Assembly: GCA_031769625.1 (NCBI GenBank)
Contig: JAUIMM010000582.1
Location: forward strand, 1,071,501 to 1,135,500
Length of the DNA stretch: 64,000 nt
Direction of reading: 5' to 3'
Origin: Taudactylus pleione
Lineage: Eukaryota; Chordata; Amphibia; Anura; Myobatrachidae
Of this stretch, positions 23,301-36,300 are shown one piece after another (the first letter of the stretch is position 1; each line of letters starts with the position of its first letter). Below the pieces are notes generated by a model. The model did no database searches. It was given only the letters and a program-made list of their open reading frames with translations, and had not been told where the DNA came from. Made by a program: the position numbers and the translations under genes.

Positions 23301-26300
23301 GTGGCCAGACTTGTAGGAGCGTCTCCCCGCACAATTGTCTTCAACTTGAGCGCCTAAAACAAAACAAAAATAATAAAAAAGAGGCAAAGAGTGATAATCC
23401 GGCTACTATTATAGTCCCCTGTCGTTATATATTCCTTTCTCTACATTCCAGAACCCACTGACCACAATACATTGTATTTCTGTGCCTGAAACATTCAGTC
23501 ATTTCCTGATTGTTCATAGGCAGCAAAGACAGCACTGACTCCTGTGTTCTCTATACCGGCAGTGCCGTTAGCTGAGAACTATAACGCAGGGAGTAAAATA
23601 ATGACTAGTATACTGCAGCACAATAACAGGTGTGTGAGCAGTAAATCTCTTCTGCAAGTAGCAGAATGGCGGGGACACAATATCCTGGCGATATGCGACG
23701 GCGCCTCATTAATAGCCCATCTCCAGCCGTCCAATCAGCGGCAAGGACCAAAAGCGTCAGCAGTTCCCGTATCCAAAATTGTGAGGGCATATTGGGGGAG
23801 ATGTATCAAACCGTCTACAGAGGACAGGTAGTGATGTTGCCCATAGCAACCAATCAGCTCCTAGCTGGAATTTACCAAGTACGGTCTAGAACATGAAAGC
23901 TAGGATCTGATTGGTTGCTATGGGCACTTCCAGACCATAGAAAGACAACGAGCACATGTGCTGTAACTACAGGAATGAGGATTATTGCTGAACCCATATA
24001 ACGCGCATTATAACTGCATATATGTGTGATGGGGTCCTACAGATATATACTGATAATACCGTGCAATCCACCCAAAACATCGGTAACATCGAAGCACATC
24101 GGAGCCTCTCGCACAATTACGGCAGCTCAGACCTCACTTATAAATTGCTGACTTTCCTGTACGCAGTGAGCACTCAGGCTGCGTATAGCATCGCAATGGC
24201 TAATTCATGCACGCCTCTGTAACGGCGTTGAAACACACTGCCACGCCTGCGTTTCTCAGACCACCCCCCACCCCCACCCCCAGTCACCACCCCCAAAAGC
24301 TCTTTTCCCGTCAATCACTCTGCGTTTGCTCTGCGTAATCTCCGTGAAGCATTCGCGCACGTGCTCTGTGATGCATACGCATGTGCAATAATCGTCAATC
24401 TGCGTACGCGATTGCAATAGCGATCCTTGCTGAATCAGGCCCATGGATCGCAGCAATGGAAGCAGAGCGTGTGTGTTTATTCCGACATTTCCGCTTCCGT
24501 ATTATAAAGGACAATGCGCCACAAATTTAGTCCAGCTGGCACTGAAATAACAATGTTTGCTGCTGCGGGAGAGCGCAGAATGGCTGCTGTGATCTGTGCC
24601 TGCGCCACTGGATTTATAACAGAGCGTTCAGCACAGGTCACATGATACGGCTGGATGGGCGTAAGACCCCAATACCAGCATTCCCACCATAAGTGCCATG
24701 TGACACAGACCTGGCCAATCCTGACGAACTCTGCCTGCCGAGCTTCTTCTTTCTTCCTGGCAGATTTAGGCGATTCCGGCAAGACGTCACTGAACGATCT
24801 TCTGTTTAGCATGTTCTAGAAATATCATTACATGTACAATTTCAGCAACATGACCTTGATACAATGAAATTCTTTAGACTGTAAGCTCTTGCGAGCAGGG
24901 CCCTCTGCCCACTTGTGCTTTCCCTTCCCTCACTTATATCATCATCTTCTCACTGCCAACAGCAGCACCAGGTCTTTGGGTTCAGCCGTCCCGCTGCCCA
25001 TTTGGGTATAATGACTGATGATGCAGCAATGATTATAAGCATGTTCCCCTATGTTTTGTACTGTAAGTCACTTTTTGTTTTTTTGTGGTAATACTGTTCT
25101 TGATTATGTACTGTGTAAGGCGCTGCGGACACCTTGTGGCGCTATATAAATCAGGGGGATGCAGTCAGGAAGCCGACTGTCTAAACGCCGACCACCAGCT
25201 TCCCGACTGTCAAATCCCAGCAGGGTACTAATGACAGGCGTCGAAATCCCGACTCCTGTCATTATACCTACGCCGGGAGCCCGGCATACCGATCGAAGGT
25301 AAGCCGGTCGACGGCCACGGGGAAAAAGAGTTAGGTTAGGGGCTCCGTGGGGGACTTAGGGATAGCACCCCCCCCGGGAGAGTTAGGCTTGGGGAAGGGG
25401 GGGTAAGGTTTAGGCCCTTGGGGGGGGGGTGTTAGGCACTAGGGGGGGTGTGGGAGGTTAGGGTTAGGCACCCCTAAGGGAGGGTTAGTGATACTTACCT
25501 AAATCCCCTGTCGGGATTTCCACTGCTGGCGGTCATTCATACTGATTCCAAATCAAGAATAATAATAAAAATCAGAAGATTGCTGTTCCAGATCTAATGG
25601 CCCCCTAAGTTACACATCTAATGCCATATTATGACAATATCCTGCTTTGCCACCTGTTCCACATCTAATTACCATCCTGCTATCGGTTCAAAATTATGCC
25701 CCATGATGCCAAACTTGTTCCACATCTAGTTACCCACTGTGGCACCTGTTTTATATCTTATACTCCACTATGCCAAATGTCCTACTGAGGTCCTGCGGAC
25801 TGGCGTTGGAGGACATGCGGACCATGGTTGGGGAGTCTGAGCATAAGGATTGGGAAACCTGAGCACTAGGGTTGGGGAACCTGAGGACATGGGTTGGGGA
25901 ACTTGAGGATTAGGGTTGGGGAACCTGAGGACTAGGGTTGGGGAACCTGAGGACTAGGGTTGGGGAACCTGAGGACTAGGGTTGAGGATGTTTGGACCAT
26001 GGTTGGTGTCTTGAACACTCAATTTGGCAGACCTGAGGACCAAAGTTGGGAGACAATAGTTCTAGAGTTGAGGAACCTAAGGACTGTTGTTAGGAGACCT
26101 GAAGACGGGATGTAGTTAGTTTCTCAGTGTTGGGGGACAGGAGGACCAGAATTGGCGTGAGCGGAGTACCAGAGTTGGGGGACTTGAGGACAAGGGTCGT
26201 GGTACCTAAGGACATGGGTTGAGGATTTTAGGCCCACGGTTGGTGTTTTGAACACTTAATTTGGCAGACCTGAGGACCAAAGTTGGGAGACAATAGGACT

Positions 26301-27290
26301 AGAGTTGACAATAGGACTAGAGTTGGGGAACCTAAGGACTGTTGTTAGGGAACTTGAAGATAGTATGTAGTTCGCTTCTCAGTGTTGGACTGAGTTGAGA
26401 ACCAGAGTTGGGGGACCTGAGGAATAGAGTAGGGAAGTCCAGCTTTATAGCTTTGTACTGTACATGTATAATAGGATTGCCACAGGACCTGGACTAAGAA
26501 AATTAAGAAAATTACTGGGGAGAAACATTGAAAAAAATGCACTGTTATATAGTATTTGGTGAACTGCATCAATTTTGGGCAATTTTGGTCAGTGAAAATA
26601 GTCCCATCATCATTTTCAGATCCATATCACCATTAATCTGTCCCTGGATATGGTACCTCGCTGAGCATCATGGGAAATGAAGCTCAGCAGCATTTCACTG
26701 TCTGTTCGGTAAATGATCCCCGTCTGGTGAGGGTGGTAATTACCAGCAAGAACTCTGCAAATCGCTGCTAATGCCGGCCCAACAACACGGATGAGGTCTA
26801 TTTCTGGATAATGATTACGGTTATAGCCGTCAGAGCCAGGCCCAGGAATGACAGCGGCGTTTCATCACAGGTCGCCTATTAATGTCATACGCTGTGCTTG
26901 ATGTATGGGGCTGGTGGAAACATTTTGTTAACGGTTTAAAGAGACACTTCTCTTTCTCAGTAGTAGATTCGGGAACTGCGCTCACAGACAGCTCCATGGT
27001 AGCTCAAAAGGAACAGACGCTGTTTGTAAATTGCTTTTAGTAATACTTTATAAGTCTAGGAAATATCACTAATACCAATGTATACAAGTAATTCTGTGTG
27101 AGCAACATAATTCCTTGCATATCCATATATAGATATGTATATATACTCATTAGTGTCAACGGCATCACTGTCAAATCAAATGGCAGCCACAGAATTCATT
27201 AAAACAGTGCCCCCTAGTGGCCAATATGTGATGGTGAAATAATAAATACTCCCATCTGTAACAACTACCGTACTAGAGTTATCAGATATT

Positions 27291-27361
<71 letters not shown>

Positions 27362-30300
27362 TCTAACCTTCTCGGGGATAAATCCCAGTTATTCTTTATT
27401 TAATATGATAATTCATGGAGGTTGTGACTTGGAGCACATGAAAGGACCCCCCAATAAATTAGTATTATCTTTAGCTTTTATTTTTAATGTGCTGCAAAGT
27501 GTCGGCATTGCCAGACAAGGAATATACATAGTTACAGTGTAACAAGACATGTCAGAAGCACAATACAATGTAAATGTACGTATCCAGAAGCAGCACACAG
27601 CAATATACTGTCAGTACGTGGGACTGTACGCTATAGGATGACATGGCCGGTCCTTTGTATGGGTATGTACAGACAGAGGAATATACCCATATACACAAGT
27701 CGTGGAATATAACTCAGTGTGCCGCTTGCGAAGGAATAAAAGACACTGACTCGGGGCGTACGGAGGACAATAGATGCCGAGATAACAGAGGGATGAATAC
27801 GACGAGCTGGAACATTGGCTGGATGACGAGCACTCAGCAGATGTTCCGTATATAAATATCTTCTGACAGATTGCAGTGTTGGCTACACTCACTCAGAATA
27901 TTTCACAACAGTAACGGGAAACAATCTGAAGTCAGGATTACCTTGTGTAAATCAGGCATGAGATCCTGGTATAGCGAGCGGATCAACATGTCCAGCGTCC
28001 GCTGCCTCTTCTGCGCGAAGGTCTGCGTTTCAAGAGTCGCCTTCTCGCCATTTATTACTGCGCCATGAAGGATATTATGAAAGATGACATGGAAAAATAA
28101 ATGTTTGACCCTCACCAACAATAGTTTAGCCTTCACTGACACACACAGGCTACAGAGATATTCGTTATTTCATTACATTATGATGAGTTATGGCATTGGG
28201 CACTGAAGAGCTACGTCTCAAAATGGCCGCCTCCACAGTGCCTATGGGGACGGGTGCCAATGAGGCTTCCCTCACCCCTGGCCTCAGCCTACTTTGCAAC
28301 TTTTTGGGCCAGTCTCACACCAAAATTAACATCGCCCATTGTATCTTACGAATACACCCCATCCCCCCCACAAATTATATATATATATATTTATTTCTTT
28401 TTTTAGAAGAACTTGAATTTTCAGAAAAAATCATTAGTCTGAATTCTCCTATCACGGCAAATAAAAGCTACCAGAAATGTACAAATTGATGGGGTTTTCT
28501 AAATTGAGATGACAAGACTTAAAATAAAAAATCATTTTGTTTTTTTAAACACCACCAAGGAACACTATGCTATCGCCCTTTCTGTCCACCTTCCTAACGC
28601 CACAAAAAGTAGGATTCTGTACATATGTTTTCAGAATAATATCTGCCCTGGAACTTTATAATGCATATAATATTTTTGTTATTTTGTTAGCTTTCGCCGT
28701 CTTGGATGAAACACGAGAGCTGGGTACACACGTAAAGATTTTCTGTCCAACCAGCCAACTAGATGATTGGTTGGAATGAAAATCTGGTAAGGGATGAAAG
28801 TAAATGACAATCAGCAATTTGCTCCCAAACGCCGGAAAATGGACAAAAACTGTTGTTTGAACAAATTGTTTAGATCAAACATTTAACAAACTTGTCTGAC
28901 GCCATTTTCATCTGTTTTCTGGCATTTAGGAGAAAATTACTGATCATCATTTACTCCCATACGTTACCAGACTTTCATTCCAACCAATCAACTAGTTGGA
29001 CAGAAAATCTTTACATGTGTATGCAGCTATAGGGGTCAATCCAATTAGGTGCGGATTGCAAGTTGCTATTTTCTCTTTGAATTCGCATAGCGAATTAATT
29101 TTGCAATCCAACTAGCAACTCGCACTGGATCAGTCAGACTGAATTTGCACCTCCCTGAGGTGAGAGATGGAAAGGAAAATCTTTATTTTAAGGTTAAAAT
29201 GTGGGGACACTGTGGTGAACCCCTTGGACACCCCCCTAATGACCAATTGGGCAATTGGAAGAATAATTACATGTCATTTTTTGGGGTAAAAAAAAATTAC
29301 CCCAAAATCAATTTTTTTGTTAGTTTAGGCACCCCAAATTGAATTACAATAATTTTTTAGTTGAAAAATAATTGTTTTTATGTATATATATATATTTTTT
29401 ATTTTTTTCAAGGTGCTTTAAAAGTACCCCAAAATCACCCTTTTCCCTACTTTTTTTTTTGTGCATTTTTCATTTAATTTGTTTGAGATTAAACGAAAAA
29501 AGTTTTTTTTTTTTATCATTTTCTTGCATTTAAAAAAAAAAAAAATCAGCAATTTGATACCATTTAAAAACCTACAGTACCTTCCTAATGCCCACAAACA
29601 GCCTTCTGTACGTTCCTGCTAACGAAATTATCTATTTGGGGGGGGGGGGGGGTTCAGGGAGGTCTTCCCACATTTTCATGCATTTCTCGCAAATCTCGTT
29701 TGGCAGTCAATTCGCACTCCTCCGCTGCATGTAGTGCGAATAGGTATTTTTAATTGGATTGGAGAATTCTCGGAAAGAAACAAACTCGCTACTCGCAATT
29801 CGCACCTAATAGGATTGAGCCCATAAAATGTGTTGGAATTATTTCGCCCAACGAGGTAAACCATTTTCAAACCTAGAAAATTTACCTCATTAAATAACCC
29901 CTTTATTTGTCTAAGACTGGGGGAAGTCTGGTCAATAGATCCCCCCCCCCCCCCCCCCCAAATCTGTTTTATGTAGCATTGGGTATCAAAGTCTGGTGAT
30001 CACCACATAAGAACTAAGGCCCCCATTTATCAATAAAGCAACCCCTTTAGCGCTCGCTAAAGGGGTTATGCCAGGCTTCTGGATTTAACAAACGGCGGTA
30101 ATCTAAGATTACCGCTGTTTGTCAAGCATCGCAAGAGCGATGCGGACCCCAATGCCGGCAATGGAGACCGGGCAGTGCCTTTCCGGCTTCGGCGAAGCCT
30201 TCCAGGCAGTGCCGGGTCCCCGCGTCATGCACGTGTGCAGACGTACTGTCACGCATGTGCATAACACCGGAGCCCCGTCGCTGGCAGCGTTAGTCTTCCT

Positions 30301-33300
30301 GCAGCCCAGCGGAGGACCTCGCCGAGGAGGAGGACTTCACGGGACCTCGCCGGATGGGAAAGTATTGTTAAATACCAGTACATTTTTCATTTAGTATCAC
30401 AGTGATACTAAACAAAAAATTGCACTGTCTGGTGTTTAATATCGTTGATAAATGGGGGCCTAAAGCTGCCTATCGCTTGAAATAGGGGACTCCACTGTTT
30501 CAAACGAATAAGCCCCCAAGTGTGCAGGTTTCAGTATGGGGACATTGAGCTCTCTCAGTACCCTACCTCCATCTTGGTATGTCTTTTGAGAGGGCGACTA
30601 GGCTCTTGTGGGTAACCCAGAGTTTATTGAAGCCAGGATGGGTGAGGTCTCCCCCCGTCCGTGGGCGTCTAAATGCTATAATCTGGTGAGGGAGCACATA
30701 TTGTAGAGGGAAGCCTTACCACTATCACAAAAGTGTACCCCTTCCCATAATACCAGCAGTCCCGGCACTAGCGCAGGGACTAGAATCTGCGATGCTCTGC
30801 AATAGCGACTGCATAGTTTGCCTCTGAGGCACTTGCAGAAGACAGCTTAGGCCTCCGAAAATGGATAGGTCAGTGTGCATTAATTACTGTTTTATGTAAT
30901 GAGATTTTATTGGATATTTTTATTTCCTAGGTAACATTTATTAGGAACATTTAAAGGAAAGAAACTTACGTTTTACTAGAAGAAAATCCCTGAATTCTTG
31001 ATGGTCAGTAAAGACAGGTGGGGACGGGAGAGGGGGACCAAACAGTGGCACGCTTTCTTCCGAAAATATTTTTAGCCTCACGTAGAATGAAAGGGGTAAA
31101 AAAAAAAAAAAAAAGCAATTTCAAATGGAGATTGTTATATTCTGGCAAAGACCTACTTCCCATAATTACAGCACATTAAGTATAATAACAAGGGAAAGCC
31201 CTGGGTTAGTTCTCTTACAAAGTTGTGAGTTGCATGGTGTCCCCCTAACACCCCTATATTATCACGATAATGACAAGCACCCAGGCGATGGTAAATCAAA
31301 TAACAATATAAGTGTAAAACTCACCTGTAACTGTCGTTTTGTTTGTTATATTTCACTAAGGCAAAAATATCTGGAACTTTAATTAAGGAAAGACACTGAG
31401 ACTAGCGGGAAAGATTTACTAATGATTAAGGAAAGACACTGAGACTAGCGGGAAAGATTTACTAATGATTAAGGAAAGACACTGAGACTAGCGGGAAAGA
31501 TTTACTAATGATTAAGGAAAACTGTAGAAACTTTGGTGAATTTGGCGAATCAGCTGATATAATGCAGAGAAACCACTGATACAAGGGCGCAGCCGTATTT
31601 ATCATTCCGCAGTTCTAGAACCTGATCACTTCCAGGTCACAATGTTCGCTTATAACATTACATATAGTTTTGGGAGATTCCGCTCCCTCTAAATATTTTT
31701 TGTCGCTTAATCAAATGGAAAGATACGAGTGAAGTGAGATCGGATCATGGAGGGCTTGAAAGACGGAGACGATTCCTCCCCTTCCTGAAAGACGATGGTC
31801 ACGATGTCATTCCCAATGTGACGTTTTCTTTCTACCTGGAAAACACAGACAATGTCTTTAGTGGACTCTTCTGTGTGTGTGATATAACAGCAGGGTGGGA
31901 CGTAAGACCACCGATACCGGTACACTGTCGCAGTTATTCCCCCAGAAATGATACCTTCAATCAGAGCCGACCGTGACCAATTTACTGCCCTAATGGATAT
32001 ATGGGTGGATTGTGAGTTTGCGCAGTAAAAAGAGAATATGCCGGAAATTTAGAATCACAAGGAAAGTAAAAACACCATTACTTCGTATAAATCATATAAA
32101 ATAAAAATATAGCGTCCGATTATTTGCGCTCCTGTTGCTGGACTGCCTACTCGTGGACCCCTATGAATGACATCACATAGGCACACACCACCAGCCCTAT
32201 ACAGTATGAACCAGCAGTACCGGATACCATCTGGTACTTTGTCCATTAAGTACTTGATATTACTCAGAACCTAGGGCCTGATTCAGACCCGCTCGCAAGC
32301 AGGTCGAAGGCCGGGCAGGGCGCACGCGCGAGCCCCGCAGCGAGTGAGAAATTCACTCGCTCCGGGGCTCGCTACAAACGGGGCGGCTGTCGATGTTGCT
32401 TCGACAGCTCGTCCCGTTTTGTAGGCGGGGAGAGGGGGTGGCTGGACAAACGGAGGCGTTCCTAAAGGAACGCCTGTCGTTTGTGGGCGGCCCTACTGAC
32501 ATCACTCGTGATGTCAGTAGCGAACTTCCTGCTCTATTTGAGCAGGAAGCTCACTGGGGCTTGCGGCAGACGAGACCCTACCACAAGGGTCTCGTCGCAA
32601 GCCTGATGGTTGCGATAATCGCGACCATCACCTTGCCGCTCGCAAAAGCTGTGGGTGAGGCCGGACCCCCCCCAAAAAAAACGCCCATCAGACCTGCGAG
32701 CGGGTCTGAATCAGGGCCCTAGTTTCATTATAGTATCATACTCATATTATTTCTTTTGTTTGTTGTATACTATAATTACATGTGGTTTGTGCACTACGTC
32801 ACTTTAATACTACCTCATGTTTACAAATTGCAACTTATCAAATACTTGTTTTTATAGTTTATTGATGTATTGTATATTCATGTTTACGTACGGTTTATGC
32901 ACTGTGTCACTTTTATACCTTATGTTTGCAAAGTTCTTAATAAATGTAAGATATCTTTCAAATGTAACAAGTGTCGTACGCACCTTCTTGAAAAAGGGAG
33001 ATATCTTTCAAAGAGGAGCGCAACTGGTCACTATACTTTATTTGTATACAATTTAGTGCCCTGGGCATTGATTTTAGCCATTGCCCTCAGTTCACATGAA
33101 TAGGCCACAAATTGATGCCCCCAATCTTTTTGCCGGTGGTCATGCAGTTGGGAGAGGGGTCATGTGGTCTCCTGGCGGCTCCTCTCTCTGTCCCCTCACT
33201 GGCGCTGACATGGCGGAGAGACGCCCCGACAGGGCCGGTGCAAGGTTTCTGGGCACCCTAGGCAAAACTTCAGCCTAATGCCCCCCACCATCACTTATAC

Positions 33301-36300
33301 CCACTTACCAGTCAGTAAGGTGAAAGTGCGGAGGCGGATTCTTATATGTTCCCCAGCCGCCCGCCTGCATGGAGTACAACAAGGATGTCTCTCTCAGAGA
33401 CATCATTCATTATGTGATGGGCAGAGTCAGTGGCGTCCCCCCAGAACCTGGCGCCCTAGGCAGCTGCCTAATGGTAGAGCCAGACCTGCGGCGCACAGCG
33501 GAGCCGCCTACAGACCACGTCCAGCCGCTGCAGGCTGCACTTTCTTTCCGATAAGTCAGCTCAGACAGACTAATAGAATTACTGTTCTAGTTATTACTGC
33601 TCATTACTATCACAGCAGTTGGTATGAACGATTATCACTAAGGTTACCCTAATACTACGCTCATTACTTATAACTGTAAAGGGTATATGTACTAAAGTGA
33701 GACTTTTTAGCAATGGTGTTGTCGCCCATAGCAACCAATCAAGTTCTACTTATCATTTATTTAGCCCCTTATAGTAGATAATAGCTAGAATCTGACTGGT
33801 TGCTATGGGCAACATCTCCACTTCTAAAAACTGTCACTTTAGTAAATATACCCCTAATTGTTCTATAACATCAGATATTGGATTACAGCATTGCTGAATA
33901 AAAACTCTTCTGGTATTAATCCCACTGGCTTTTAGCGGAGGATGAGAACTGTAGTTGTTCCTCTCAGACGTTGCCTGTCTGCAGGCATCAGATATAATGA
34001 TATTACACGTAGAAGGTCAGACACAACAGCCAGTAATCCGAGCTTATCAAATAGCGCTCCGAGGAGTCTCATTTCTTCTTATTGATTAACTGAACAGACA
34101 GAAGACCTTGGACCTGGAGAAAAACCGAATTTCCTTTCATGCCGGAATTGTATGATGTGATCTGTGCGGCACTAACATTGTGTCCTTTATATCCCGGGAC
34201 AGCCTCAGGACTTGGGTATTATGTCGCTGTATATGTCCCTACTTTTCATGAATACCAACTGTACAAATCCTCATTCTGTATAATGAATAATATTCTCACT
34301 GTCGTTGATCTCCCAGATGTTTAAGTGTGTATATATATATCTATTACTGTATTATAGAAAATTACATTATAACCATAACAAGAGATATGGTAAGAACTTA
34401 CCTTTGTTATCTCTGTTTCTACGAAGTCCATAGGGTCCACAGGGTTGACCTTGGGGTATAGGTTGGGAACCAAATCCGGGCACCACGCAGTTAAAGCTTT
34501 TAGCTCCCAGGATGCACTTGGGTCCACTCTCCCTATAACCCCGCCCCCCAGCCAGAGGCACCTCAGATTGTAAGTAGCCAAAGGCCGGAGGAGGAGAGAA
34601 AAAGAGAGAGAAAACTGGAACACTCTAGAACCATACTCACAGAAAAGGAGACGGGAAGCCAGTGACCAGTAACACAGCCCATATGAAGCCAGGTGCGTCA
34701 GGGCGGGCGCCCTGTGGACCCTATGGACTTCGTAGAAACAGAGATAACAAAGGTAAGTTCTTACCATATCTCTTGTTTTCTACTTCAGGGTCCATAGGGG
34801 GTCCACAGGGTTGACCTTGGGGATGTCCCAAAGCAGTTCAACCAAGGGTGGGGACGCTCCTGTGCTGAGAGGAGAATCCGTCGCCAAAAAGGAAGCATCC
34901 TGAGAGGCAAAGGAAACCAATGCCTAGAACCTTAAAAAGGTATGGACAGAAGACCACGTGGACACCTAGTAAGGCAAAACAGCCGAGGCGCCACGACGAG
35001 CCGCCCACGAGGGTTACACGGCCCGAGAAAAAAACAAGCCTCAACGACAGAAATGCCCACCCATGGGTAGGCCCCTGAGGAAGACATACGAGGCCATCCA
35101 GTCAACATTTCATTATAGGCCGGCCATCGTTTCCTGTTAAAACCAGAAACCGCAGACCACCAATAAGGAGTCCGCTTACCATAAGGAACTTGAACGGATC
35201 ACATAAAGCCAAAGAGGCCGGACCACAGTCCATGAGGCCACAACAGCCGAGAGGACTGGGAACTGAATGGCCATACCATAAGTTCCAGAATAATATGGAA
35301 CCTAAAAACCACTTTAAGAAGAAACACAGGGCGAGAGCAACTCACACCCTGACATGATGCCCTCCAGAAGAGGGAGCCACATGAGAACGCTCCCCATTCA
35401 GACACTCTCCTGGTTGATTTAAACACCCTGAGAGAGAGAGAGAGCTTAAACAATAGACCCTGTAATGGCTATCACAACCAGCGGTTCCATTGACTGTCCC
35501 CGGAGGGAACAAAGAACCACTACTAACTCCCCAGGAGTCCCTAGGGAGGACAAGTGGAGACATAATCCAGAAAAAACTCCAAAGGATGAACTGGATACCA
35601 GAGCGGAGCAATTCCATATCTTAACCATACCGACAGTGTAGAGATCCGCACTGTCAGGAAGGCCAGGCCAAGGGTGAAACCCAAGCCAGCTGGAAGGAAT
35701 GCCAAAATATCTGGAAATCCTGGACACCGGAGGATCGTATCGACAGGTACGATACCATAAGAATTATGTATGCCACAGTCCGTGGCAGATCCCAGCAAAG
35801 TCTGGCCTATCTGCTCTAAACATCTCAATGAAGACAGAGCCAGGGAAGCCCGAGGACCACAGTAGGGGCGCAGTTAAAGACAAGCGATCCAGATCCCGGG
35901 AAAAACAAGGACCCTGAGACAACAGGTCCAGATAGTGAAGCAGTAGGAACGGAGCATCGAGGAGGAGACTCCGAAAATCTTAGTACCAGTGATGTCTGGG
36001 ACGACCTGGAGCCCCCAGAAGGAAAGCCCCTCCGTCTCGAATTAAACTTCCGAAGACCTCGAGGAAGAAGGGAGACCGGAGGACACAGGTACACAAAGTG
36101 GAAGGACCACTTCACTGACAAAGAGTCACTGAAGGTAGCTTCAGTACTCCTAGAGCTGGACTGTAACACCGGTAATGTGTGATCGAGTCAGAAGGCCATG
36201 GGGATCAATCCCCTCAGGGAGGCCCCCTCTGCTCACCAGGAGTTGAAACCTCTCTTGGAGAAGAGACTAGTCCCCGGGATGCACGCCGTGACGGCTGAGG

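Noticed and set aside
20649..23344. Minus-strand frames of 766, 426, 393 and 372 codons
   Set aside because: Translations of the 55-bp minisatellite. They include true exon sequence only where they run into 20675-20786 and 23279-23353.
34840..36170. Confirmed tyrosine recombinase of the DIRS-like element
   Set aside because: The position is right, but I could not identify the catalytic Arg/His/Arg/Tyr pattern in the broken frames; left as expected but unproven.
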